DNA of 64,000 nt from assembly GCF_016735595.1 (NCBI RefSeq), contig NZ_JAERRB010000001.1, positions 1,302,001 to 1,366,000 of the forward strand. The letters are read 5' to 3'. The DNA comes from Chryseolinea lacunae (GTDB lineage: Bacteria > Bacteroidota > Bacteroidia > Cytophagales > Cyclobacteriaceae). A program made the position numbers and the translations under genes. The notes beneath the pieces were generated by a model, which searched no databases, was not told the origin of the DNA, and saw only the letters and a list, made by a program, of their open reading frames with translations. The stretch's first letter is position 1. Each line of letters begins with the position of its first letter. This document shows positions 25,520 through 33,632 of the stretch, piece by piece.

Positions 25520-25598
25520 TGCCACTATTCGATTGTGCTCCTTCGGTCCTATGTCCTCGATTTCTAAAATTCGTTTAAGATTTGGGTAAGCGCATACG

Positions 25599-26417
25599 CT
25601 AAACCACCCTCCACCGATTCTCCCGAACAAAAGAATTAAACAACTCCGATCGCGAGGGAATTTCCAGGTAAGGATACTTCACTTGTGAGAGATACAATCC
25701 CTGCGGATAGGCGCTGTTAATAATTTTTGGGATTTCCTTTGAAATCAGGTGGTTCTCAAATTCGTCTACGCTAAGTTCTCCGCGACCGATCAGGAGGAGT
25801 TTCTGCACAATGATTCTGATCATGCCGCTGAGGAAACGGTTTGCCGAAACTTCAAAGCGGATGTTGTCGCCGCTTTCGTCGACATAAAGATTTGCGTGCG
25901 TCACTTTGCAGATGGTGGTGCGGTGCGCGGACAAGCTTCTGCAAAACGGACGGTAGTCGTCATATTGGGTGAGGAGCGAAACGGCGCGTTTCATTTCACC
26001 AAGGTTGAGGTGTCTTCCGAGATACAAGGAGCTTAGCTTGTTGAGATACGGATCTTTATAGGTATGGATGAAGTAGTTGTACGTGCGGCTTATGGCGTCA
26101 AAACGGGCGTGGGGCAATCCGTCCATGGGAAGGATGTCGAAGATGGCGATGTCGGAGGGCAGGTTTTTGTTTAGCCTGAACAGCAGATCATAGTCCCATG
26201 CTTCTTCGATGTCGACGTGGAAAAAGAACTGGCTGGCGTGGACCTGTGCATCGGTGCGGCCACACCCCACCACGGTGAGCTGTGTCTTAAGAACCTGGCT
26301 CAGCAATGCCTCCACAATGAATTGAACACTGCTTGCCTGTGGCAGTTTTTGCCAACCGCGATAGTTGAAGCCGTTGTAGCCGATGTGAAAAAAGTAGCGC
26401 ACTATTTTTTTGCCCAC
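25599..26417 (-). CDS. truA: tRNA pseudouridine synthase TruA-family protein
   Basis: This 272-residue protein has the TruA fold: YFFHIGYNGFNYRGWQ at the N-terminus, catalytic Asp56 in GCGRTDAQVHASQFFFH, and ARFDAISRTYNYFIH. A C-terminal block with RFEVSANRFLSGMIRIIV matches the conserved FL-x-x-MIR-x-x-V motif. TruA modifies U38-40 in tRNA anticodon arms. The usual GRTDxGVHA is GRTDAQVHA here, a difference I associate with Bacteroidota members of the family. It could be a second TruA paralogue in the genome. Confidence 0.88.
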   Translation of the reverse strand: MGKKIVRYFFHIGYNGFNYRGWQKLPQASSVQFIVEALLSQVLKTQLTVVGCGRTDAQVHASQFFFHVDIEEAWDYDLLFRLNKNLPSDIAIFDILPMDGLPHARFDAISRTYNYFIHTYKDPYLNKLSSLYLGRHLNLGEMKRAVSLLTQYDDYRPFCRSLSAHRTTICKVTHANLYVDESGDNIRFEVSANRFLSGMIRIIVQKLLLIGRGELSVDEFENHLISKEIPKIINSAYPQGLYLSQVKYPYLEIPSRSELFNSFVRENRWRVV

Positions 26418-26572
26418 AAGGTACAGTTAAAACCAATTGAAGGAAATATCAATATTTTGCATCACGTTAGCGGGCCTTTATTAAAGTACTTTGCTTAATT
26501 TTAAGCATCCAGCGGGCAGTTCTTTTCAAAACTATCCATGCATATCACAAGAAAAATCCGACCGTTTGATCG

Positions 26573-26989
26573 ATGACAAAGAGTTTCCGTTATAAGCCTC
26601 CATTCTTTTTCATCTTCCTGGGACTCGGTTTTCTATTTGTTTCTTTTCCGATGCTCATTCTAGCCGGAAACGCCGAGGTTGGCCTTTCAATGCTCGCCGG
26701 TTTTCTCGGATTGTCTGGCCTGGCACTCGGCATATTCTTTACACTGAAATTCATCACAAATTTTGGCGGGGACCTGCGCATACATGACGACTTCATTGAG
26801 ATTCCGCTACGAGGGAGGAAATACGCGACGATTAACTTTCGCGACATAAAGAAAATAACCAAAATCGACACTTTCGATAACGTGATCGAACTCTCAAGCA
26901 AAAGCGGACTTCATGTCATTGAAGGACACTGGATGAAGAAGAACGACTTTCAGGAATTGAAGGCCATTCTATTGAAGAGTATTAAATGA
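26573..26989 (+). CDS. Small membrane protein of unknown function (PH-like tail)
   Basis: The 138-residue product has two N-terminal membrane helices (FFFIFLGLGFLFVSFPMLIL and LAGFLGLSGLALGIFFTLKF). A soluble C-terminal half with strand-rich pattern follows (IEIPLRGRKYATINFRDIKK, then VIELSSKSGLHVIEG). This layout resembles bacterial PH-domain-like membrane proteins. No specific function can be given. It is a single gene closed by a bidirectional terminator. Confidence 0.7.
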   Translation: MTKSFRYKPPFFFIFLGLGFLFVSFPMLILAGNAEVGLSMLAGFLGLSGLALGIFFTLKFITNFGGDLRIHDDFIEIPLRGRKYATINFRDIKKITKIDTFDNVIELSSKSGLHVIEGHWMKKNDFQELKAILLKSIK

Positions 26990-27025
26990 TTGACATGAAA
27001 GCGACGCACGGTAACAGCCCTGACT

Positions 27026-27067
27026 CACAAAAAAGCCCGGCACATTTTAGTGTCGGGCTTTTTTGTG
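27026..27067. terminator. Bidirectional rho-independent terminator
   Basis: Arms 27026-27043 and 27050-27067 (core AAAAAAGCCCG / CGGGCTTTTTT) pair over 18 bp with one mismatch around a 6-nt loop. It serves the convergent membrane-protein gene and the aldo/keto reductase gene. Confidence 0.9.
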
Positions 27068-27077
27068 CGAAGGCGTT

Positions 27078-27962
27078 CTATTTTGTTGCCTGATAAATGT
27101 CATACCAATCCTGGTGATCGAGCTCAATGTCGAAAGCGTCAACGATGTTTCGGATGCGTTGCTCTTCTTTTGTGCCGATGAGGGGCAGGGCGCCAAGTTT
27201 GATGAGCCACGCCACGGCGATGGACTCCAGGTCTTTGCCATACTTGGTAGCATAGGTCTTGAGCGTTTCGCGCACGCGCACGGCCACGGGGTCGCTACCG
27301 GAGGCGATACGGCCTGCTGCCACAGGGGCCGAGGCCAGGGGACGCATGTATTTTTGTTTGATGTAGTCCATCTGCCCGTTGTCAAGCGCAGGGGTGTTGA
27401 GCAGGTTCAGCTCCAGGTGGTGAGTAACCACGTTGCTTTGTAGGTGAGCGCTGAGCAACTGGTGCTGGAACACCGAAAAGTTTGCCACACCAATGTTCCG
27501 GATCTTACCGGCCTTCAATGCTTGCTCAAGTGCCAGCGCTGTTTCCTCGAGGCTCGAGATCGGGTCGAGATGGTCGAGCAGAAATATGTCGATGTAGTCT
27601 GTGTTGAGTTTGGACAGCGATTGGTCGATGCTCTTGCGGATGCGTGCCGCAGAAGTGTCTACATGGCGTATGCGGATGTCGGGCTGCGAGGGATGGGGCA
27701 CGCGCAGGCCACACTTGGTGAACAAAACGAGGTCTTCGCGTTTGAAGCGCTTTTCCTTGATCAGCTTGCCAAATTGTTCTTCGCAGGAATAGTCGCTGTA
27801 GTAGTCGGCATGGTCGAATGTGTTGATCCCGAGCTCAAGGCACAGGTGGACGACTTTCTCCATCTCTGCCGAGTTGGCCGACGTATCGCCATCCCAACGA
27901 TAGAAACTATAAATGGCTTCCGAAACTTTCGGACCTGAGTCACTGAGGTAAACTTTCTTCAT
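27078..27962 (-). CDS. Aldo/keto reductase
   Basis: This 294-residue TIM-barrel oxidoreductase uses NADPH. The tetrad residues are visible: Asp50 and Tyr55 in NTFDHADYYSDYSCEEQFG, Lys83 in LVLFTKCG, and the histidine in IFLLDHLDP. The C-terminal half carries the cofactor-binding LPLIGTKEEQRIRN. It belongs to the YdhF/AKR-like group. I chose the ATG at 27960-27962 (MKKVYLSD) over an upstream in-frame ATG at 28061, which would add 33 non-conserved residues. Substrate is unknown. Confidence 0.92.
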   Translation of the reverse strand: MKKVYLSDSGPKVSEAIYSFYRWDGDTSANSAEMEKVVHLCLELGINTFDHADYYSDYSCEEQFGKLIKEKRFKREDLVLFTKCGLRVPHPSQPDIRIRHVDTSAARIRKSIDQSLSKLNTDYIDIFLLDHLDPISSLEETALALEQALKAGKIRNIGVANFSVFQHQLLSAHLQSNVVTHHLELNLLNTPALDNGQMDYIKQKYMRPLASAPVAAGRIASGSDPVAVRVRETLKTYATKYGKDLESIAVAWLIKLGALPLIGTKEEQRIRNIVDAFDIELDHQDWYDIYQATK

Positions 27963-28228
27963 TCGTGGTTTATTTTGACCGATCAAGATCGTAATTAAAA
28001 ATAAGTTGTCAAAATAGCCCATAATCAGACTCCCGCCACACATTTTCATCATGCCCATCACCCTGCGTTTGGTCCGGTGGCTTCCTGCCCCGCTCGTCCA
28101 TTAGGAGGAAGCTAAAAGCTTTTCGCGTCCATGGGAAATCTGGTCTGGGGTGATACTTTTGTTCCCTATATTCTCCACCCGGCTTTCGGGGCTCGGCGTC
28201 TTTTTCCCCGGAATTTTTCTGCGTGCCA

Positions 28229-28236
28229 TAACTTTG
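28229..28236 (+). promoter_or_regulatory. Bacteroidota-type -7 element
   Basis: TAACTTTG matches TAnnTTTG and lies 30 bp upstream of the ATG at 28267. A distinct -33 TTTG is not evident; a TTTTTC run is 23 bp upstream. Confidence 0.5.
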
Positions 28237-28266
28237 AAATCAAAACATACAGAACCTTCACTTTCT

Positions 28267-28569
28267 ATGGAAACTTCCTATACACCCGTCGCTTACGACT
28301 ATCGCGAGGTCATTGAAGAGCAGATTGCCGCCGGCAAAATGGGCAAAGTTTTTTTCTGGTCGGCCGATCAAAAAGTCGACGACGTTCAGGGCCGCGTGAC
28401 TAAACTTGAAGATGTTCCGGGAAAGGGATTGTTCATTACGTTAGACAGTGGCGCACAAATTCGCATCGACAGGATCATCACCCTGTTTGGAAAACCCGGT
28501 GCAGCCTATGACGAATATGATGCATTCGCCAATGCATGCCTGGCTTGCACGGCCGGGGTGCCGTTGTAA
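28267..28569 (+). CDS. Conserved small hypothetical protein
   Basis: This 100-residue protein is not one I can name. It starts METSYTPVAYDYREVIEEQI and has an internal strand-rich portion, GRVTKLEDVPGKGLFITLDS then GAQIRIDRIITLFGKPGAAY, which suggests a small beta-barrel. It ends in NACLACTAGVPL with two cysteines. The ATG at 28267 fits the -7 element at 28229; the frame is open further upstream, but that part would lie before the promoter. No partner gene is close. Confidence 0.65.
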   Translation: METSYTPVAYDYREVIEEQIAAGKMGKVFFWSADQKVDDVQGRVTKLEDVPGKGLFITLDSGAQIRIDRIITLFGKPGAAYDEYDAFANACLACTAGVPL

Positions 28570-28702
28570 TAAAACAAAAATTCATTCTACTTTTTTTAAC
28601 TACAGAACTATTGCCGAGATCGGTGTATTTCTTCGTTCCGTATTTCTCCATTCATACATCACATTCAGCAGTTTATTCATTTCCCTCCGCATAGCCGGGG
28701 TC

Positions 28703-28710
28703 TACTTTTG
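28703..28710 (+). promoter_or_regulatory. Bacteroidota-type -7 element
   Basis: TACTTTTG, identical to the element at 3620-3627, lies 58 bp before the ATG at 28769. No clear -33 element. Confidence 0.45.
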
Positions 28711-28768
28711 CGCATAGCGAAGAATCATGATCTCCGCTTGTATCCTGTTAAAGCAAAAGAATAACCTT

Positions 28769-29524
28769 ATGAATAAATCAATTCGTATCCTGACGTTTGC
28801 TTTCGGAATGATAGCCTATGTTAGCGCCGCTGCCTGCGAAAAGTGCCGTGTCGATGGAGACAACCCCGATTTCAAAATCAAATCAGCCACCGTAACGCTC
28901 AACAAAAAATGGGGACAGCTGGAGCTTGAGATCATTGTTGAAGGACAAGCTGGCCGCACCGTGCCCAAACCCGTTGGCAAACTCGACGGCGCCCCGGTGC
29001 TGGGTTATGTGTTTCCCACCACCCTGAAACCTGAAGACATCGGATTCAACGCAACGGATGGCATAGTGGCCATGGCACTGACCTCGCATCCCGATTTTGA
29101 CGACACGCCTTTGTGGGATGAAGACCTTGACGGAAATTACGTCAACGCAAGTGAAGGCATCGTGTGGCATCCGCATTGGGTGATCCTCGTGAAAGACGAT
29201 CGCGTTCCCGGCGGACTGTCGGTTAAGGAATATGACACCAACGACAAAAGCGTGAAGAAACCCTCGACCGCGGCACCGGGAATGAACATGTATATGGACT
29301 CTCCGGGATTTCAAATCGTGACAGAAGGCAACGCCATTCGCATGACAATTCCCACCTATCGCGTCAACAACAAGACGTCGTTCAAGTTCGATGCCGTGGC
29401 CTGCTACATGGGAATCAGCGCGCCGGAAGGTGGTCATGGCAAACATGCGAAACCGATGTTGGGTGTGTATACTGTATATAGTATCCTCTCAAAAAATCTG
29501 TCGCTCCCGTATTCTACCAAGTAA
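28769..29524 (+). CDS. Exported protein of unknown function
   Basis: This 251-residue protein has a signal peptide (MNKSIRILTFAFGMIAYVSA) followed directly by ACEKCRVDGDNPDFKIKSAT. The Cys pair CEKC could form a disulfide or bind metal. The mature part contains a beta-rich region with GKLDGAPVLGYVFPTTLKPE, GIVAMALTSHPDFDDTPLWD and GIVWHPHWVILVKD. His/Asp-rich motifs suggest metal binding, but I do not recognise the family. The ATG at 28769 opens a good signal peptide. A terminator follows at 29540. Confidence 0.7.
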   Translation: MNKSIRILTFAFGMIAYVSAAACEKCRVDGDNPDFKIKSATVTLNKKWGQLELEIIVEGQAGRTVPKPVGKLDGAPVLGYVFPTTLKPEDIGFNATDGIVAMALTSHPDFDDTPLWDEDLDGNYVNASEGIVWHPHWVILVKDDRVPGGLSVKEYDTNDKSVKKPSTAAPGMNMYMDSPGFQIVTEGNAIRMTIPTYRVNNKTSFKFDAVACYMGISAPEGGHGKHAKPMLGVYTVYSILSKNLSLPYSTK

Positions 29525-29539
29525 CCCAACCTGAGTTCG

Positions 29540-29575
29540 AAGTCCTCTTCTCATGGAAGGGGACTTTTCATTTTT
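29540..29575 (+). terminator. Rho-independent terminator
   Basis: AAGTCCTCTTC (29540-29550) and GAAGGGGACTT (29556-29566) form a stem with one wobble pair and a short loop, followed by TTCATTTTT. It lies 16 bp after the stop of the exported protein. Confidence 0.75.
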
Positions 29576-29582
29576 ACACGCT

Positions 29583-29945
29583 CTACTCCGCGTCTTGCAG
29601 TTCGTCCTGACGCTGCTTCACAAAATCAGAATGCACGGTGCCCCATTTGTCTATCTGCGTCAAAAGCGGAAGTATCGTTTCACCAAAGGGCGTGAGTTTA
29701 TATTCAGACTTTTTTGGATAGATGTCTTCAGCCGATTTTTCTACAACACCATAAAACAACAGTTCGGCCAGTTGAATCTCGATCACACGCAACGTGGCCG
29801 AGGCAATGCTCCTATGGATATCGGTCGGGCGAACAATGCCCTTGTTGATGGCATCGATTATGCAAAGCTTCCATTTGCCACCAAAAATCTTGAAGGCCAC
29901 CCGCACGCCACAATCCAGTTCCTCGTCTGTTTTTCGGTTATACAT
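29583..29945 (-). CDS. HxlR-family transcriptional regulator
   Basis: The 120-residue winged-helix protein has the family hallmarks: CGVRVAFKIFGGKWKLCIID, then GIVRPTDIHRSIASATLRVI, the recognition-helix region, and a wing YKLTPFGETILPLLTQIDKW. The cysteine near the N-terminus is the conserved redox- or aldehyde-sensing position in some members. It is divergent from the DUF2306 gene at 30079, which is a plausible target. Confidence 0.92.
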   Translation of the reverse strand: MYNRKTDEELDCGVRVAFKIFGGKWKLCIIDAINKGIVRPTDIHRSIASATLRVIEIQLAELLFYGVVEKSAEDIYPKKSEYKLTPFGETILPLLTQIDKWGTVHSDFVKQRQDELQDAE

Positions 29946-30078
29946 AGCAACTATTTTATACTTAAAACTACCAAAATAAAACGGCCCGCGTCGGCCAACC
30001 GATACCGAATCTTTTTTCGGTTATTACGTATGCCTGGTGGATAGAGGACTTTTGCTTAAATTCAAAAACAAAGCAATC

Positions 30079-30531
30079 ATGCACAGCAGCAAGCCCTTTA
30101 AATTGACCACGACCGACATCACGCCGCTATTGATCTGGCTGGCCATAGCCTTCATCACCTGGACATTTATGCACAGCGCCGACCACTTCCTCGCGCTGAC
30201 CCCAGAAGCCCTCGGAAAATATTACAACCTCCGGTGGATTCTTATAGCACACATCACCGCAGGCGGGGGATCGTTGATATTGGGCGCTATTCAATTCTGG
30301 CCAAAGCTCAGAAACTATTATAAAAAACTTCACCGCGTTATCGGCTTGTTCTATCTTCTGGCAGTGATCGTGAGCAGTTCTTGCGCCGTGGTGCTGGCGT
30401 TCACCACGGCCTATCACGTGAACCTGCCTTATGCATTTTCGCTCCAGGTATGGGTCAGTGTCTGGATAAGCTCTACGCTCATCGCCTACTACAGTGCGCT
30501 TAAAAGAAAGTTTGAGCTTCACCGCCAATAG
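30079..30531 (+). CDS. DUF2306 membrane protein, truncated by an in-frame TAG
   Basis: This 150-residue protein has four membrane helices. The family core is visible: LIAHITAGGGSLILGAIQFW, then KKLHRVIGLFYLLAVIVSS. DUF2306 proteins are usually about 210-220 residues and end with a motif like HRxWMIRSYALT. Here the chain stops after ELHRQ at TAG (30529-30531), and the next codons in the same frame read MTRSYLVTLAFVVSG. The stop therefore stands where the conserved tryptophan should be, as if TGG had become TAG. The ATG at 30079 is chosen over 30037. The gene is divergent from hxlR. Confidence 0.8.
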   Translation: MHSSKPFKLTTTDITPLLIWLAIAFITWTFMHSADHFLALTPEALGKYYNLRWILIAHITAGGGSLILGAIQFWPKLRNYYKKLHRVIGLFYLLAVIVSSSCAVVLAFTTAYHVNLPYAFSLQVWVSVWISSTLIAYYSALKRKFELHRQ

Positions 30532-30717
30532 ATGACGAGAAGCTATCTGGTGACATTAGCCTTTGTTGTTTCCGGCCTGATTCTGAAAATGCCGTTTGTT
30601 CAGAAGCTGGGGAGCTTCGAAGAAATATCGCCCTCCCTTTTCTGGCTGGGTTGGGCTGTTCCGTTGTATGTTTATGAAATCATTCGCGGTCAACGCGAGT
30701 TGCGCCTGAAGACATAG
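30532..30717 (+). pseudogene. C-terminal fragment of the interrupted DUF2306 gene
   Basis: This 61-codon piece is in the same frame as 30079-30531, directly after its TAG stop. It reads MTRSYLVTLAFVVSGLILKM, the start of the last helices of DUF2306, and contains a second helix (SLFWLGWAVPLYVYEIIRG). Joined across the TAG, the two pieces would give 212 residues plus the lost tryptophan position, the usual family length. It is either dead sequence, a readthrough product or a sequencing error. Confidence 0.7.
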
Positions 30718-30727
30718 CAACTTTCTG

Positions 30728-32470
30728 CTATAGGAACACGGGCGTTGTCGGAAGCGCGTCGGCAGCTTCAAAAGCTTTGGTTGCTTTCTGTCGATAGTCT
30801 GCGGCTTCTTTGGTTTTCTTTTGGGCCTCCAAACTTTGCTGCATGCCCAGCAATGACCAGCCGTTGCCCGGATTGGCGATCAGATCTTCCTGGAATATTT
30901 TTGCGGCTTCGGCCGGCTTGTTCATCTTGAGCAGATACGTTCCCAGATATTGGCGGGCCGGGATCATCCAGTCGTGCGGCTCGCGATAGATCATCTGATC
31001 TTCTTCGGCCACGGCTTTGGTGAAGGCCACGATCGACGCCTGGGTTTTTCCTTCGGCATACAATAGTTGCCCGTTTAAAATACCAGATGCCACCCGGCAC
31101 GACTGAACCGGACTGTTGAACGGCATCAGCCGCACACCAAGCAAACTGTCGCCGAGCACGGCATTCAACGCAGCCAAACACTTTTTCGCCTCCGGAATAT
31201 TCTTCGCGTGAATGTGCGCCACACCTTTTGCAAAATTGTCGAGCGCTAGCGCATACTTCCAGCTTGGGTTGGGTTGAGGTGCGCCGAGGATGGCATCCCA
31301 TTTTCCCAAACGCACGGCGGCTGTGACGGGGATCATGTAGATGAATTGGGCGTAGGCATCTTTTTCAAATGCAGGTGCCATGGCCACTTGCCGTTCGCGG
31401 GCACGATCATACAACGGCGCTCCCTTTGTATCCATACCGGCCGTCATGGCGCAATACGATTGCACGGCATAATAGTGGATCGATTTGTTTTTTCCGAGGT
31501 TCAGTTGTGGTGCTCTCGAATCGACGCTGTTGCTCACGGCGCTTGCATCTTCGTTCACCTTCACGCCTTTTGCATAGAGCCCGTTGCGCTGATACATGTG
31601 CGACGACATGTGCACCATGTGGGGAACGCCGGGCAGATTGTCTTTCAGTGCATCGGCGGCCGACAGTGCGCGCTGTGGCGTGCGCGAAGCTTCGACCAGG
31701 TGGATGTAGTAGTGGAGAAAGGCAGGATGATTGGCATCGGTTTTCAATCCCGCTTCGCATACCGAAATCAACTCCTGTGTCCAGGGACGGGCCACGCCGT
31801 CGTTGCTCCAGAAATCCCATTTATGCTCCAGCATCACCGCGTCCACATACAAGGCCTTGATATCATGGTCGTCTGGAAATTTCTTCGACGCAGCGGCCAG
31901 CGCAAGGGCGTAGTCCCTGTTCAGCTTCTGCCGGTCGGCGTTGGTGAGGTCGTTGGAGTAGCGTTGGTCTATGGCCTCTATCAACACTTTTTCTTTTGCC
32001 GTGGCGGTGGACGAATACAGCTTCATGCTGGCCACAACCGCCGGCACTTCTTTTCGCATTTTATAAACATAGGTGTTATAAAAAGGTCCCATAGCAAGCG
32101 CCTGTCCCCAATAGACCATGGCGTTCGAAGGATCAAAGCGACTGGCCTCTTTGAAGGAAGCGAGCGATTCGGTGAAATGATAACCATAGTAAAAACTCAG
32201 TCCCTGGTTAAAATAAAACTGAGCGCTATCGTTGGCGGACGAAATTTTGTAGTGCAGGTTGCCCCAGCCGGGAAGCACCGAAATGAATTTACCATCCTCG
32301 TCGGCGGTGATTGTCCCGGCCGAAGAAGCGCAAATGGCAACGTCGTTTGTTTCAATCCGGTTTGCATTTTCAATGCCAACGGTCTTCTGGGAAAATTGAA
32401 ATTTCACTACTGCCAGGGTAGCCGTCAGTGCCAACCCTACGGGCCACAGACTAAAAACGATGTTTTTCAT
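30728..32470 (-). CDS. Exported tetratricopeptide-repeat protein
   Basis: This 580-residue protein has an N-terminal hydrophobic segment (VFSLWPVGLALTATLAVV) acting as signal peptide or anchor. TPR-like helical repeats are spread through the chain, including FNQGLSFYYGYHFTESLASF, YWGQALAMGPFYN, HPAFLHYYIHLVEASRTPQR, and YLGTYLLKMNKPAEAAKIFQ followed by LLGMQQSLEAQKKTKEAADY. It carries HMSSHMYQRNGLYAKG, seen in a family of TPR proteins of Bacteroidota and Proteobacteria without known function. It is convergent with the DUF2306 gene. A periplasmic scaffold role is inference. Confidence 0.88.
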   Translation of the reverse strand: MKNIVFSLWPVGLALTATLAVVKFQFSQKTVGIENANRIETNDVAICASSAGTITADEDGKFISVLPGWGNLHYKISSANDSAQFYFNQGLSFYYGYHFTESLASFKEASRFDPSNAMVYWGQALAMGPFYNTYVYKMRKEVPAVVASMKLYSSTATAKEKVLIEAIDQRYSNDLTNADRQKLNRDYALALAAASKKFPDDHDIKALYVDAVMLEHKWDFWSNDGVARPWTQELISVCEAGLKTDANHPAFLHYYIHLVEASRTPQRALSAADALKDNLPGVPHMVHMSSHMYQRNGLYAKGVKVNEDASAVSNSVDSRAPQLNLGKNKSIHYYAVQSYCAMTAGMDTKGAPLYDRARERQVAMAPAFEKDAYAQFIYMIPVTAAVRLGKWDAILGAPQPNPSWKYALALDNFAKGVAHIHAKNIPEAKKCLAALNAVLGDSLLGVRLMPFNSPVQSCRVASGILNGQLLYAEGKTQASIVAFTKAVAEEDQMIYREPHDWMIPARQYLGTYLLKMNKPAEAAKIFQEDLIANPGNGWSLLGMQQSLEAQKKTKEAADYRQKATKAFEAADALPTTPVFL

Positions 32471-32735
32471 TGATCCGCGAAAAGATGTTTGCTAAAGTTA
32501 CTACAACCTGTAAAGCTTCACAACCCAAACTGTCACGCATCTTAGGCACCTTATGCAACATGCCCGTTGCCACCCATACAAATGAATTGACCATCAAACT
32601 AAAAGCTGGCGAAAGGAGTCTATAAAATGACGTGACAATGGTGTAATTTAGATTGACGCACGCGTTTTTAAAAACCAATAACTCAAAGACTGCAGCGCGA
32701 AAAATCAATTCAGGCATCACATTATTTTTATAGAC

Positions 32736-33599
32736 ATGAGAATAACCTTTGCGATCGTCTTACTGTTGTTGGCGCGGAATGTCAGCGCCACAACCGATTC
32801 ACTCATTCACAAACGGGTGATCTACAAAGTAGCAGACACCAGTTCGCTTCACCTCGACATCTTCTACGCGCCCGGTGCGCTGAAGCAAAAGAACAACACG
32901 GCGCTAGTGTTCATTCACGGTGGTGGCTGGGCCTATGGAAGCCCTTCTGAATTTTATGGCGCCTGTCGTCGCTATGCAATGGCTGGCGCCATCACCTTCT
33001 CGGTGCAATACAGACTTTCAAAAGACTCCAAAGGCAACGTGCCGATCGCCGGCATCACGCCCGTTGAATGCGTGAAGGACGCCCGCTCAGCGATGCGATG
33101 GGTTCGTGAACACGCCAGTGAATTTTCTATCGATCCACAAAAGATCGTTGTGGGTGGCCAGTCTGTGGGCGGTCATCTTTCGTATGCCACGGCCTACATC
33201 GACCAGCACAACGAAGCCACCGACAACCTGAACGTGAGCCCCATGCCCAACGCCATTATATCGTATTCGGGAACAGCAAATTGTATGGAAGCCTGGTGCG
33301 ACATGCTGCTCGGCGAAAAACGCAACCAGATCTGGAGCATCTCGCCAGCGCACAACGTAAAAAAAGGTATGCCACCAACGCTGGCCTTCCACGGTAAAGA
33401 AGACAACATTGTTCCCCTCTGGACAGTCCAGTTTTTCAAGAACGACACCGAGAAGCTTGGCAACCACTTTGAGTTTGTTACCTACGAAGGCCGCAAGCAT
33501 TATTTGGGAATGGGCAATAAAACCTATTCAAACCTCTTCGATGAAGAAATCCTCCAGAAGACCGACGACTTCCTGCGACGATTGGGATTTCTTAAGTGA
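32736..33599 (+). CDS. Exported alpha/beta hydrolase (carboxylesterase/acetylesterase type)
   Basis: The 287-residue protein has a signal peptide (MRITFAIVLLLLARNVSA). The hydrolase domain has the oxyanion-hole motif VFIHGGGWAYG (hormone-sensitive-lipase type HGGG), nucleophile serine in VVGGQSVGGHLS, acid residue near FHGKEDNIVPLW and histidine in EGRKHYLG. Such esterases remove acyl groups from small esters or sugar acetates. It lies at the left side of the glycan locus, convergent with the GH35-type gene, so deacetylation of oligosaccharides is plausible. Confidence 0.88.
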   Translation: MRITFAIVLLLLARNVSATTDSLIHKRVIYKVADTSSLHLDIFYAPGALKQKNNTALVFIHGGGWAYGSPSEFYGACRRYAMAGAITFSVQYRLSKDSKGNVPIAGITPVECVKDARSAMRWVREHASEFSIDPQKIVVGGQSVGGHLSYATAYIDQHNEATDNLNVSPMPNAIISYSGTANCMEAWCDMLLGEKRNQIWSISPAHNVKKGMPPTLAFHGKEDNIVPLWTVQFFKNDTEKLGNHFEFVTYEGRKHYLGMGNKTYSNLFDEEILQKTDDFLRRLGFLK

Positions 33600-33632
33600 T
33601 CCTTTGAGCATGCCACACTAAAAACACCGCGT

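Noticed and set aside
25599-26417. TruA as a pseudogene because GRTDAQVHA differs from GRTDxGVHA
   Set aside because: The catalytic Asp and the rest of the chain are intact; the change seems to be a family variation.
31274-32473. 399-codon plus-strand frame opposite the TPR gene
   Set aside because: Cys/His/Gly-rich antisense translation without motifs; the minus-strand TPR protein is clear.
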